A stretch of 64,000 nucleotides of DNA from Pythium myriotylum (taxonomy: Eukaryota > Oomycota > Peronosporomycetes > Pythiales > Pythiaceae), in contig JALJCQ010000012.1 of assembly GCA_023091665.1 (NCBI GenBank), forward strand, positions 3,720,001-3,784,000. Reading direction: 5' to 3'. This document shows, piece after piece, positions 39,917 through 51,731 of this stretch (positions are counted from its first letter, which is position 1; every line of letters starts with the position of its first letter). The translations under genes and the position numbers were made by a program. The notes beneath the pieces are model-generated. The model worked only from the letters and a program-made list of their open reading frames with translations. It did no database searches and was not told where the DNA came from.

Positions 39917-42348
39917 TACCGAGACTCTCGTGTCTCCCAGACGCTCGAGTCTACAGACGATGTACACCCAACCAATTGAATCGGTGGAAGAGACCAAGCG
40001 GCGGAAGAGTTGCAGGTGGATCCATTCGCCCCGCTCTCTACTGTACCCAATGTACTCTATAGCCCTGGCTTTGGGAAGCAGACGATGGTTTTAGAACATA
40101 GGCGATCCATCTTAGGGCCCAGGAATGTCTGCTGAGTCAATACTCCGCTGACTCGGTAGTAGCAGGCTTGGCCAGTTGTCTACTTACTCTGGCCAGACGT
40201 CTGGCCACATGGATGAGTTGCACTGGCCTTCTCTGGAGTGGCATCCAGAGTGGACTCGCTGTGGACGATCTAGTCTTTGATCTACAGCAGAATTTGTATG
40301 GGCTTTCCCATACCGCGGATTACGGTAGTAGATGCGTTCCAGTGCGCAGCCATCAACGAGAACTCACGCCAGTCACAGCGACGAGATGGAATTTGCATGA
40401 TAGAACTGAACTCTATGCCGGCCGCCACACTTTAGGGGCCAGTTGTGTCGGCACGGACTGACGGAAAGCAGGCATATTAGGTGGTGTGTGAGTGCGTCGA
40501 AACTGGCGCAAGTCCCATTCGTGCAGTACACGGTATGCCTATCTCAGTGGTGAATACGAAATTTTCAGCTCCATAAACAAAAACGGGCAGTCAAGCGACG
40601 GCAACTGGTGAGTATTCTACCTACAACGATCTTTGAAGCACCAGCAAACTTGTACAGTTCCGGCAAATCAAGGACCGCTGATCCCGTGTTCCCCGCGCAG
40701 AATTGGATAAGCTTATCTTGCGATATGATTCATAGGGGGGCTCTAGTGGAGGCCAAGATAGCTGCGAGGTCGTTGTCTGTGGCTATTATTTTCTCGCTTG
40801 GTGGTCTTGCACGGGCGTCAAGGTCTCCATAATTGGTCTTGTAGAAACTGGCGTCCCAGGCTTGGGGTGATTGCCACCGGGAGTTTCTAGCTCGCAGTTA
40901 TGTGGGCCAAGGTTCCAGACGTAGGAAGCTTGCAGGCGAGTGCTAGGGCATCTGAGACTACACTATTGTTGCCCGTGTCAGGACCTAATGTGAAGTGAGC
41001 ACCGGAGTACACAACCGCAGATTGCAAGTGAGTCCATGATCTTTTTCACTTGTGCAACGCCAGTCCAGGTTTAATGAGCTCACTTTGACATCATCCAGAC
41101 TCCAGATACTCCAGCCGAGCTCTCTGGACCAGAAAACTCAGTGTGTCGATTTTTGCACGATGAGTTCTACCGACTACGACTGGACGTCTCGCTGGCCATT
41201 TTTGTCGCGACCATCGAAATACTTAGAATCAGTAGGTAATACGTCAATCCGACGCTTTTCGGCACTTCTTTCACTGATACAAGAGTTGCGCTAACATGAT
41301 CAATTGGACGGGTGACGCCATGAATGCTTGTTCCAATACTCGCATTCCTCTTGACTTCTGTATCATGGAAATTGTGCAATGCAAGGTCTCACGAAAATGC
41401 GTTAAAAACTGCGGAATTCGAACTTGAGATGCCGAAGATTGGAGCCTTGATTTTGGAAGTACTCACGCGACAAACTGACTCGATGCGAAAATGTATAGCC
41501 CTGTCCACTCTCGAGTCTGTACCCATAGTCAGGATCCAGAGTTCGGGCTCTGGGCCAGAATGATCGTTTGTATGTGGAACTACCAGATCTGTCGGGATTA
41601 TCACTTTCCCACGTTTATGAGAGTTTTGCAAACCAGCAAACCGAAAACTTGTGGTGGGGAAAATGTTTTGAGGGACTCAATCCGTTCTGTACATCAAGGA
41701 AAAGTGCGCACGCGCCATCATGAGTATCGTGGCCGCGCATAAGAGTGCCTGAATGAAAGGATGTATTGATATTTCCCGATAACGCAGGCCCAACCTCCTT
41801 GTGGAGAAACCGCTGCACACTGCCCACTTGCTTGTCGACGTGGCTTCCTCCGATTGGCTTCTCGAATTCGGAAGGATCTTCATGACAACGCGCGCGACTC
41901 TTCGACTGGGTACTCACGTCACGTAGGGTTCTGGCACTTCCAGTAAGATTCGTCCCAAAGGTGATGCAGCTGAAGGGTCGCTCGTGTGTTGGGCGATACA
42001 GCTATGGGAGAATCGCACTGGTGTTCGATCGCTGATGCGTGCAGATAAAACCTTCAAAACCAACATGTTCGAAGTCTTTAAGCAATATACCTCCAACAGC
42101 TCCACTACTCATTCTGAGAGGTTCCAGAGATCGGATCTTGGAAAATCATAACTGGTTCACACCCGTTCTTCGTGGGATCGTGCAGGCGCCCTGCCTTTTG
42201 CCCCGAATCAAGTGGGGTGAGCTAAGTTCGATGAAAGGTCACGCACTTGGTTTCACGAAACTCCCACCAGATTCGTAGAAGGCCGCGGTTCACTCTCGAG
42301 CGTAAAGGGATCTGCTTTTGCTCAAGCCAAACTTCCCAGACACCGAAG
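39917..42348. other. Intergenic DNA, upstream copy B and unassigned sequence
   Basis: About 39990-40460 is the duplicated promoter-proximal region of copy B and contains an 18-base palindrome (40190-40207). From 40460 to 42348 I find only short frames with no domain. Some of this must be the promoter of the membrane-protein gene at 42349. Confidence 0.4.
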
Positions 42349-44338
42349 ATGACTAATGGCGATCCTGGCGACAACAATGCTCGTCGAAGCAAGCAACACG
42401 CCAGCGAGACTGTTGCGGAACGCATCAGAAAGACGTGGTTCCACACCGTTTTGTGGATTGCTTTGTTTGTTCTCCACGCAGTGAACCTCACGTACTACGT
42501 TGGTGTCGCGTGGCTCTACCGTCAGTTTAGCCTTTCGTTTCTCGAGTACCAGCTCGAGATCAATTCGATTGGGATCAGCAAGTCCGAGTATCCTGTAGTC
42601 TCCAGCATTCACGCATGTGTTGCCGTCATCCACGCGCTCTCTATGCTGCTGATGCTAGCCAGCTCGATCCATGCGCGAAGACTCGTATTCCAGCCCGACC
42701 CACAAGTGCTCATCGACATGCTGGCGCGAAGTATGCTTGTGCACCGAATGAGGAGTCTGTTGAAGTATGGCCGTGCGAGCGTCAGCTCGATGTCATCGGC
42801 CAATCCTCGTCGCCGCGTCACGGAAAACAGTCTGGCAAAGAGCCTCTCCGAAAGAGCCAGTACTTCTGGTAGCTTTGTCTTTGCGCGCGATGGACTATTG
42901 GGAGTTGACAGCGTCTACTTTGATCATGTACTTCTCGTCCGCGAACTTATCGAGACGTCGCTCCAATCTTATCAACTCTATCGTATGAGTCTTGTGCTGC
43001 CACGCCTGTGGCTCATCCGGTTCTACCTGGCGCTGCTGGTCATCAACTGCTGGATCGTGCCGATTCTCCACCGGTATTATCGTCACAAAGAGACGCTTCG
43101 TCGACTGCTGTGCTTGCTTTGCGATGCTGTGCTAGATATGGTCTCTTCTATCGGCGTCTCTATCGTGCTCTTTGCGACTTATGCGCCGCAGTACAACGAT
43201 CCCAACGGATTTGGATTCCCGTTTGTGTTCTGGTTCGACGATGAATGGGCCTCTAACATGCAGCAGGAGTTTCAGATCATGCTGGTAGCGTCGTGGAGCG
43301 ACATGCTCTCGCGCTTGGTATTCGCAGTGGGCTTGATCCAGTGTATGGAGGCGATCAAGGAAATGCTCACACCGGTAGCAAAGGCCTACGAGAGACGACA
43401 TAGCTCCGATCTTTCCTGCAGTTCATGGGCCAGTCCAAGACCCAATAGAACCGCTGGTGGCTCAAACAGACGACGTCAAATCCAACACAAGTACGAGAGC
43501 GGACGCCGACAAGGGCAAGTATCCCACTCTGTCTGTTATGGCGAAAAGCAGAGGCCTACACACCAACACGAATGCATTGAACAAGCTTCGTCGCGTCGGG
43601 TCATTCGTTGTCCATACGGTTGGTCCAGGCGTCTTCTTGGCCTGGGGTTTTGTTCTGCTTGCGGCACATATCACCGCTGAATCCAGACACAACGACTCTG
43701 CGTGCTCGCTGGTTCTCAAGCCCTGGTTCTCCAAAAAACCAGGCTGTTCGCTTGTCGAGATCAACTGTCAGTCACTCACTTCCAGTGGCCACGATGAAGC
43801 CTTCTACGCAGCCTGGGATGCCTTCGACCCCAATCGTGCCGCGGGTCTCGTCATCCGCCACTGCCCGGAGCTCGTGGTTCCAGCGAAAGTTCAGAGCTAC
43901 CATCGTATCACGAGTCTCAAAATCTACAACTGCACAGTTGTTGAGTGGAAGGAATCTGCAGCGCTGACGACGACACATCACCCGAGCATTCGAGGAGTCT
44001 ACTTGGTACGCACGTTTACCCCGACTGGAGAACTGCCCTCAGGTCTCCTTTCCCCCGCCTTCCCGGAAGGGGTCGTGAATTTCATCACGTGTGTCACGAA
44101 TATCGACGAGATTCCAGACGACGTCGACGCCAAATGGCCCAAAGGCATGCAGTTGACTTTTGACTTTTCGGAACTCACGAGCGTCGCTGATGTCGTCCGC
44201 CGACTGCAGCCTTCGATGATATCGGTGGCTGGCACCCAAGTATCTCTCGTTCCAGCCGAGATCCTCGCACTTCCCCACCTGATGATTGCGCAATTCAGTA
44301 TGACTCGCGTCCAAGAGTTGCCCCGGCACATTGAGTAC
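42349..44338 (+). pseudogene. LRR-like multi-TM membrane protein gene, 5' part (interrupted by a LINE)
   Basis: The ATG at 42349 opens a protein with four hydrophobic segments in its first 370 residues (for example FHTVLWIALFVLHAVNLTYY and LWLIRFYLALLVINCWIV), then the frame changes. The second frame gives another membrane segment (VFLAWGFVLLAAHI) and an LRR-like region with cysteines (to LPRHIEY). The change lies between about 43340 and 43456: either a 79-base intron (GTATGG at 43343 to TTTCCTGCAG at 43421, correct phase) or a frameshift. At 44339 a retrotransposon begins; read-through adds about ten residues and stops at 44369-44371. The protein continues in frame at 53711. It looks like a stramenopile membrane protein with an extracellular LRR-type part. 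Confidence 0.8.
44322..44338. repeat. Target-site duplication, left copy
   Basis: CCCGGCACATTGAGTAC, repeated exactly at 53694-53710. It lies within the coding sequence of the interrupted membrane-protein gene. Confidence 0.93.
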
Positions 44339-44419
44339 GATGATGATGATGATGCAAGTGAAGTCTATTGAGTTCATCCTGTGAATCCTAATAGCTTGAT
44401 GGGCTGTACATGCAGGCCT

Positions 44420-47400
44420 TTATGTGTCAGGATGGTGGACACGAGTGGGCCACCATGGACGAAGGTCGTTGTAGAGCAGATTCGACAAGGCAGCCCGGCT
44501 GTCTTGGGAACGAAGGGGTTCAAGGGGGGTTTCTCCGCTCGGTGTTGTACCGAGTTTGCCGAGACGCCCGGCCATCTTGTTGTGGGCCCTTGGGTGGCGG
44601 GTCCAGGCCGAGACTTCGGTGAGGTCGGCCAGTTGACGTGCGGATAGGTAAAGATTGGCTAGTGCACGATTGCGAGGGGGTCGGTGGTCGCGTAGTTGCC
44701 TGAGTACAAGGGCGTTGCAGCCGATGACTTCTAGTTGGGTGAGATGACGTTCTCGGGCAGCCCGGAGGCCGACGATGAGTCCTTTGTAGAGCGCTTGGTG
44801 AAGGGTAGAGCTAGGTGCGGCGAGCGTGCCAGCGCTCGTCCAGACGATCGAGGCATCACTTGAGGTTGTGTTGACTTCGACGAGGACTGCTCCGAAGGCC
44901 GCCGTCTCGGAGGTGGCATGAATGCCACCGTCGAAGAATAGGAGGTACTCGCAGTCTTGTCGGGTTGAAACCTCCTGGGGGAGGGTGGACGGGGTGAACT
45001 GCGTCCAGAAAGATGCGCGGAGTTCTTCGATGAGCATCGCGTCTTGATGGGTAGCCGAGGAGCTTGCGCTGACCCGGGTGCTGAGCACACGGAGGGCGTG
45101 TTGACATGAGGCGTCGTGGAGAACCGCTGCTTGTTTCACCGACCAGAGGGTGTTCTCGTCGGAGCACTTGGTTCTCCATGCCTGGATGAAGACCAGAGAC
45201 TCCAGCACGAGCTGCTGCCACACCACCTGCAAGACTGGGAACGGGTCAGCCGCAGGATCGTCAGCTTTACAGTGACCCTGGTGAAGCGAGGCAAATTCCC
45301 AGACTCGCGATGGCGTGTAAGGCAGTCGCAGACTGAAGATGGCTTGCAGGAAGGACCTGGAGGTGGAGCGCCCTAGCACGGGCCAGAGTCCCAGACGCAT
45401 CCACCATTTCTTGACGATGTCCCAGATCTGTTGGGCCGCAGGGCACTCCCAGACTATATGGAATGTAGTGCCGCCACTGGGGCCAATTGTCGGGCAATGA
45501 GGGCAGCCTCTGCAGTTGTGGATCTTGTCCCAGCCCGTGAGGCGCTGGGATTTGACATGGTGGAAGAGCAGACGCTGTCGGCTGGAGGAGTGAGGTAGCG
45601 AGTGGATGGAAGACCACTCAATTTCTTCTAAAGCGGAGCCATAGTCGTCCGATGCCTCGAAGGCTCTTGCAGCTCTCGCGGCGAGTTCACTTTCGATCCG
45701 TGCCGCTCGCTGGTCGCTCAGCGAGCGTCGTAGGTGTTGCTTGGATAGCCGAGTAGCAGAGCCCCATAGGGGGAGCACTGGTGATAGGCGGGGATGAGGC
45801 TGGAATTGGAGCCGCTTGCGTCCGCTCGCCCGTTTTGCCAGCGTTTCCGCCCTACGTAGGGACGTGACTTCGCCGACTTCGTCAAAGGAGTCTGTTCCAG
45901 TTGCCCGCAGTAAGAGAAGTCGGCCTTGCCTCTGGAGGAGACGCCACTGATCTTGACTGCGCCCATATTCAAGCAGTTGATCTGGGGATATGCGGGATGC
46001 CAAGAGGTCCGGGTAGCACATCACGAGCAGGTCACACAGAGTTCTGAAGCTGCGATCTCCGGGATCGGGATACGAGCTTCCACGCCGTTGGAAGCTAATT
46101 GTGGTGGAGGAATGCCACGTGAAATCCACCATCTCCCCGACCGTGACCCCTTTGAGATGGAGTCCGGGTAGATCTTCTGCCGCCAGGGGCCGTCCCAGTC
46201 GATTGAGCAGGAGGTCCCGGCCAAGTATAGGCGAGGCAAGAAGGCTGTGGACGTTGAGTCGCCCAGCTCGCTTCCGTTGCAGCCGCTGTATGGCCTTGAG
46301 ATCGGTGTGAATGTTGGAGTAATCACGCCGATATTTGACGTCGATCCAGGTGCCTGCAGATGGGGGCGCCTTCCCTGCGGATCCGATAACTCTGCCAATG
46401 GAGGCGCTTTCCTCTGGCGTTCTCGGTTGGCAAGTCGCGTCTCGGAGCACAGCTAAACCTGAGGTGGCGATCGTGGCGAAGAGTCTGGGTTGCGTCTGTG
46501 GGCCACGCGCTGGAGAGATGTTGGCCTCCGGGCCACTCAGGGCGGACGCCGCTAGGAGGCGTCCAACCCTGGAGGCAAGTCCTCCTGTAGCCGATGACCA
46601 CCGTTGGAGAGTGGTAGCGCTGAGCAGAAGGAGTTCGTCTCTAACGTCTGGAATCTGAAAGCCTCCGTCCTCTCGTGGAGCGTGGGCGATTGCTTGGCTC
46701 GCGCCTGCCCGTCCCCGGCTCATATGTGCCGAGAGAACCCCATGCCAGGCGTAGTTGTCGACAAAGACTTGCAGCCGCCGCACCTGTGCCGCAGTCGGCC
46801 ACGAGTGCCTTGCGACGAAGAGGATCTTAGGGATGAGGACGGCGCGACAGATCTGGATCCGCTGCAGCAGGTCTGTGGTTTTGATCGACGCAAGGTGGAG
46901 CCGCGCTTGCATCTGTTGAACGGTGAGGTCCCAAACTGCGTCAGTGCGTGTAAGAGTAGAGATCTGCCCTCCCAAGTAGCGCGCTAGTTGATCTGCGTTC
47001 GCAACTGGGAATGAAGATATCCGCTGGGCGCGCTGTACTTGACCGGCGTCTAGACACACCGCAATGCTCTTGGAGACGTTGACGGCTAATCCCGATACTA
47101 GTGCAAATCGGTCGAGGAGCTCGTTGAGAACGAGTGTATCGTCTGGCTTCTGCAAGTACACCGTCGTATCATCGGCGAAGCCGACAATGGAGACTCGAAC
47201 GTCGTCCGCGACTGGTACACCGTGCAGATGTGGCGACATCTCGATAAGTTCATATAGGGTGTCCACCGCAAGGACGAATAGGGTCGGTGCTAGCGGGCAC
47301 CCCTGTCTGATGCCTGTCGTGATATCGATTTCCACTGAGACTTCCTGCTCCGCTATGTACGCTGCTGTTGTGCCGAGGTGCATAGCGTGCACTGCTTGAA

Positions 47401-49722
47401 CCAAGTTTGGCGTAAAGCCATGGCGCGTGAGCGAGAGCTGGAGGAAGCGGCGGTCCAGTGTATCGTAGGCCTTGGCAAAGTCCAGAAGCACAGCCATAGC
47501 CGTTGACGGTATGGCACCGGCGTGTGTTTGCTGTCGAATTGCAGACCAAATATCGAGCGCGTCATGCACTTGTCGTCCGGCAACAAATCCGTGCTGGGTT
47601 GCTGCGACTAGCTCCGGTACCTGGTTACGAATGCGGTTGAGAATCACTCGAGCGTAGATCTTGTAGTCTGTGTTTAACAGTGCGATCGGCCTGAAGTCGA
47701 GGCCTGTCTCTGGCTTCGCTTTCTTTGGGATACAGAAAATCGTTGCGGCCTTAAAGCTCGGGGGAAGGACTCCACTGCGATACCAAAGTGAGAAGAGCGG
47801 TGCGAGCACGCTCGCTATGTCCTCCTCGTGATCTCGATACCAATCATTGGGTAGTCCGTCCGGTCCACAGGCTTTGCCTCGAGGACACGCCCGGATCGCC
47901 GAGGCGACCTCCGCCGTCGTGAAGTCTTCGTCGATTGAGGAGAGGTCCCGGGTTCGTGGCTTCTCTGGCAGAGCCGCAAAGAACAGATCCTGTGCCAGTG
48001 GGTCGCACGGCGGGCGTTGCGTAATCGGCGTCCAGTCTTGGGCGACCCGATCCGCGGGACCTACTGTGCAACCTTCGAGCGTAGGTAGTTGTGCCGAGGC
48101 CCGACGTCCGAAGCGGGAGTCAATTCGTCGGAAGAGGTGCTTGGCTGACTCTGCTGCGGGACCTGCATGCTGTGCGTACCGAGCAGTTTGGCGCTTTGCC
48201 GTGCTGACTGATTGGATCGCTATGAGGCGTCGTCTAATGGCGTGATGCCGTCGCGCTGGGTCCAAAGCAAGCGCGTTCATTCCGCGCGTGATCTCGTCGA
48301 CCGTTGCATCCATGGGAAGGCCAACGAGGTGCCGCGCGAACTTCGCATCCTTGAGGGCCCTGTTGAGTCGCTCAATCTTGTCGCGTCGACCTTGGGTCAC
48401 CGTTGCAAGGCACTCCCTCCTAGTGGCCAGGCTGGTCCTTCTTGCCTCCAGCTTGAGGCGATCCCATCCCGCTGCAGCTTCAGGTGCCGGTAGCTTGGCC
48501 AGCTCACGTCCTTTCCCAGAGAGGAGAGCTTCGCCGACACTGTATACCTGCTTTGCCGCACACTTTGGAATCGGGTAACGCAGGGCCGGTGTTCTGTTTC
48601 CAGTTGACGTCGGCTTGGCCTTGTCTGGACCAAGTCTTAGGCGGATCGCGTCATGATCAGACCTGAGGTGCGGTGGCTCAACCACGACCTGTTGCGTACG
48701 ATCGTGATGGGCGGCAGACACATACCAGCGATCTAATCGTGCCGACGCGAGCTCCCCATCCCGCACGCTGTAGGCGTACGTATGGTACTCGGCATGAAAT
48801 CTGCGGATGTCAGTTGTCGTGTGTGCATTGAGCATTTCTGGCGACACCGAGTCGACAACCTTCCAGAGCCGCAACAAGGAGACCAGCGCGGGCGAGTGGT
48901 GCACATTCCCGGCCGGGTGACTTCGGTCAAGTTCGTCATCCAGCGTGCAGTTGAAGTCACCGCCCAGAAGGACCAGTCCCGGCGGGACAGTGCCGTTCGC
49001 GAGTTCTTGGTAGAAAGCTTCTCGTTTGGGCCGGTAGACCGGGCCATAGATGTTGATCACTGTTACGACTTCCCCTGACATCTTGCCGGTTATAGCGACA
49101 AAGTGAGCTGACCAATCCTGCCTCCGCCACGGCACCACATCTTGTAGTGCTGACGTTGTGAAAGAAGGATGGCAACCCCGGCAGCCGGAGTCTCCACTTC
49201 TGGCCAGTAGGAAAGTGGTGAAGTCATCCGTTGCGGTGCATAGCCCCACGACTAGAGCCACAGGTGTTCGAGAGCTGCACTCCAGCGCTGAACGGCTCTG
49301 GTCTCCTGGAGGAGCACTACATCGAGTTGGCGTCCATCTCTGCGTCGCCGAAATGAGTCGAGCCACAGGTCTAACGACTTGGTTTCCTTCAGCATTCCTT
49401 GGACGTTCTGAGAGATAAGGTGCAATTGGGTAACTGATGTGCAGTCCAGCTGTGCGTTCGTGCGGGACGAGCGTCGGACGAGTCTGCGCGATCGGTCGGA
49501 TGCACTGGTGGCGATGGGGTCCGCTGCCAGTGCCGTTGTGTCTAAGTTGCGGGTGGGCGTCGACGCTCCAGCCGCACTCACCCCCACGTCAAGGGACACA
49601 CCTTGAACGGGAGGTAGACACGATGGGTTGATCACTGCTCCTCTCGCCCCTGCAGCAAGGCAGAGGCGCGAGACAGTGATACTTGGTCGCCGGCCTGGAC
49701 GATGCGGGCGATAAACGTCCAA
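44420..49722 (-). pseudogene. LINE ORF2: endonuclease-RT-zinc finger-RNase H, frameshifted in the endonuclease
   Basis: A polyprotein of roughly 1,750 residues in two frames. The first part (49722 to about 49252) contains the start of an APE-type endonuclease (HLISQNVQG, VVLLQETR). The frame then shifts by one near 49250-49275, and the rest (from about 49290 to 44420) carries the remaining endonuclease motifs (LLGGDFNCTLDD, LDRWYVSAAH, RSDHDAIRLR), a reverse transcriptase with ALLNTDYKIYARVI, LLDFAKAYDTLDRRF and the catalytic GFADDTTVYL, a CCHC-type zf-RVT motif (CRGCPHC...FHIVWECP), and an RNase H-like domain (LLFFDGG). In the RNase H the later acidic positions look replaced (ALYKGL, GCNALVL, NKMAGRL). 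RT motifs are intact. The break makes this copy probably non-autonomous. Confidence 0.9.
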
Positions 49723-51731
49723 TCATAGAGTCGGAGGGCGTGTAAGGCTTCAATTACGTCTCCAGGATGGTCGATAAGCCAGTCAACAGTGGCGTCTTCG
49801 TTCGATTCTACCGAGCTGATGACGATGGCTATGGCTACCAGCTGAGCCCACTCGCCGTGAACCTGTTCAGGCGACTCGCCGCGCAGGAAGTCAGGCAACG
49901 TGGTTCGCATGTTGCGTACAAGGATCTCCTTGCCCAGTCTCACTAGGGTGGGTCTTGACATCAGAGCCATGGCAACCTCCGGAAATGGAAGCGATCGAAG
50001 TAGGGTTATCAGCTGATTTGGGTCACGGCTCCAGTACTGGCATCCTGCTTCAACCGTGTCCGCCTCGGAACGTGCTTCTGGTCCCATTTGCAGTGAGCCC
50101 CACTCGCGGTATGAGATGAGATTCAGTTGTTCGGTCTGGTCCCAGGCTGAGGCGAGCGAGCTACGCCGACGTCGACGGGGGTTCAGATTCCTATAGAGCT
50201 CGTACAGCACCGTAGGCGCGACAAACTCGGGCGAGGCAAGTTGAGTTCCGCTGGACGATATAGGGCTCGACGGGATATATGTCGAGTCACTCCTGGACGA
50301 TCGACCTTCTGCTGCATGTGTGCACAATGGAATCCCGGCCGCATCCAGAGGTGGGGTATACCAGTTGAGAGTACGCAAGGTTGCCTCAAGCCGTGAGCGC
50401 ATGAGACCCTTCGTGCCGTCAGGGTCGTCCTTGGTCCGTTCCGTGTATAGCCGTTCATTAAACCGGACCGCCTTGAAGTGCCCCTGCCCTGAGGGCAAGG
50501 TCACATGGAGAAGCACCGTGGGAATGACTCGGTGACGAAGCATGGCGCGTAGAGTGGCGTACGCCTCCGTAGCTTCTGGGACATGTTCATAGATGTGTTC
50601 CGGGCCTGCCGAGTCAGGTCTGACAAGTCTTAGGATCCTGACAGATGTGGATTTGTCTTTGGCCTCGGTAATAACGAAGACTGGCTCTCGTATGTACCAG
50701 ACAAGCGCAAAGAGCTCTTCGTCCCCGCCCCACTGCTGAGTCGTCATCTTGCAGATGTCTGCGAGTTGGATGCCACTGATGAAAGCCTTCAGGGCCTTCA
50801 GGGCCACATCTCTGTCCGTCGGGGGGCCCAGCCCATAGTACCTCCTGTTGAGATCCGCGAGAGAGAGTGTTCCGTCGGTGGCCATGTGCTCGAGGTATTC
50901 TAGATAAATCGTGCAGATATTGGTCTTGTAGAACGCACCCTCCTTGATATGTGTCGAGAGCAGTCTCATCTCGTCGCCTCTGATGCGCCTTGTTCGACAG
51001 CCATGCACCGCAAAGTAGAGACACCCTCCAGTACCGGGAACGTTGACACACCAAGCACCTAACGCACCCATCCAAGCTCCAACTGTGGTCGGGGACCTGA
51101 GCTCTTCTAGGATTGCATCGAGCTGCGGGCTTGGATACGCTTCGATCCATTGCGTTAGATGCGCTTGCTGCGCGGCCTCCAAGTCGTTCTCCAGCTGCTC
51201 CTGCGCCTCTGCTCGGGTTTGCGGGGCGTAGAAGGCTAGTAGTCCGAGTTGGCGTGGCTGTCGACGTCCCAAGTCAGACTTGTGGACAGCGGTGCTCGCC
51301 GTCACGTGAAGTCTGTTGTGGTCGACATACCCGTCTTGCTCCTTGCCAAGGAGCTGCCACTTCAGCATGTGAACTGAACCATCTTCTCGCGGTGGCGAAG
51401 CCGGAGCCGCTCGTTTTCCTGGTCTCTTCGGCGGGGTCTTAACCTCGAGCAGTTCGAAAGATGGCGATTCCTCCACTCTATCTCCGGGCCTGGCGGGCTC
51501 CTCCGATGCACCTTCGAGCTGCGGTGGCGCCGGCGGCGCAGGGTGCTGTCTACCGGGGTGCTCAGATACCTCAGTTTGCTCCGTGGTTGGCCTGATGCCA
51601 TCGTCCTGTTCCGCCTGCTGGGCTGGGGTCGTGCCATGGGTCTCTGGTGCCGTCGCAGTCCGTTGCAAGTGCATTTCGCTTATGCGCTTGTGGAGGTCGC
51701 GAAGCTGGGCTGTGACTCGCTGGCGGGCCAC
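49632..51731 (-). CDS. LINE middle ORF with OTU-like cysteine-protease region
   Basis: A 699-residue ORF between the gag-like ORF and ORF2. It overlaps the former by 52 bases and the latter's open frame by 91, each time in the -1 frame. Residues about 228-425 resemble OTU proteases: VPGTGGCLYFAVHGC (nucleophile Cys 237; the usual aspartate of PGDGNC is Thr), WGGDEELFALVWYIREPVFVI (about 334-354, like the conserved WGG.E strand) and GQGHFKAVR (His 418). OTU enzymes cleave ubiquitin linkages. A retroelement could use one to counter host turnover, but this is inference. The N-terminus is Pro/Glu-rich, the C-terminal third is helical with a basic stretch (NPRRRRRSS). Confidence 0.75.
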   Translation of the reverse strand: MARQRVTAQLRDLHKRISEMHLQRTATAPETHGTTPAQQAEQDDGIRPTTEQTEVSEHPGRQHPAPPAPPQLEGASEEPARPGDRVEESPSFELLEVKTPPKRPGKRAAPASPPREDGSVHMLKWQLLGKEQDGYVDHNRLHVTASTAVHKSDLGRRQPRQLGLLAFYAPQTRAEAQEQLENDLEAAQQAHLTQWIEAYPSPQLDAILEELRSPTTVGAWMGALGAWCVNVPGTGGCLYFAVHGCRTRRIRGDEMRLLSTHIKEGAFYKTNICTIYLEYLEHMATDGTLSLADLNRRYYGLGPPTDRDVALKALKAFISGIQLADICKMTTQQWGGDEELFALVWYIREPVFVITEAKDKSTSVRILRLVRPDSAGPEHIYEHVPEATEAYATLRAMLRHRVIPTVLLHVTLPSGQGHFKAVRFNERLYTERTKDDPDGTKGLMRSRLEATLRTLNWYTPPLDAAGIPLCTHAAEGRSSRSDSTYIPSSPISSSGTQLASPEFVAPTVLYELYRNLNPRRRRRSSLASAWDQTEQLNLISYREWGSLQMGPEARSEADTVEAGCQYWSRDPNQLITLLRSLPFPEVAMALMSRPTLVRLGKEILVRNMRTTLPDFLRGESPEQVHGEWAQLVAIAIVISSVESNEDATVDWLIDHPGDVIEALHALRLYDWTFIARIVQAGDQVSLSRASALLQGREEQ

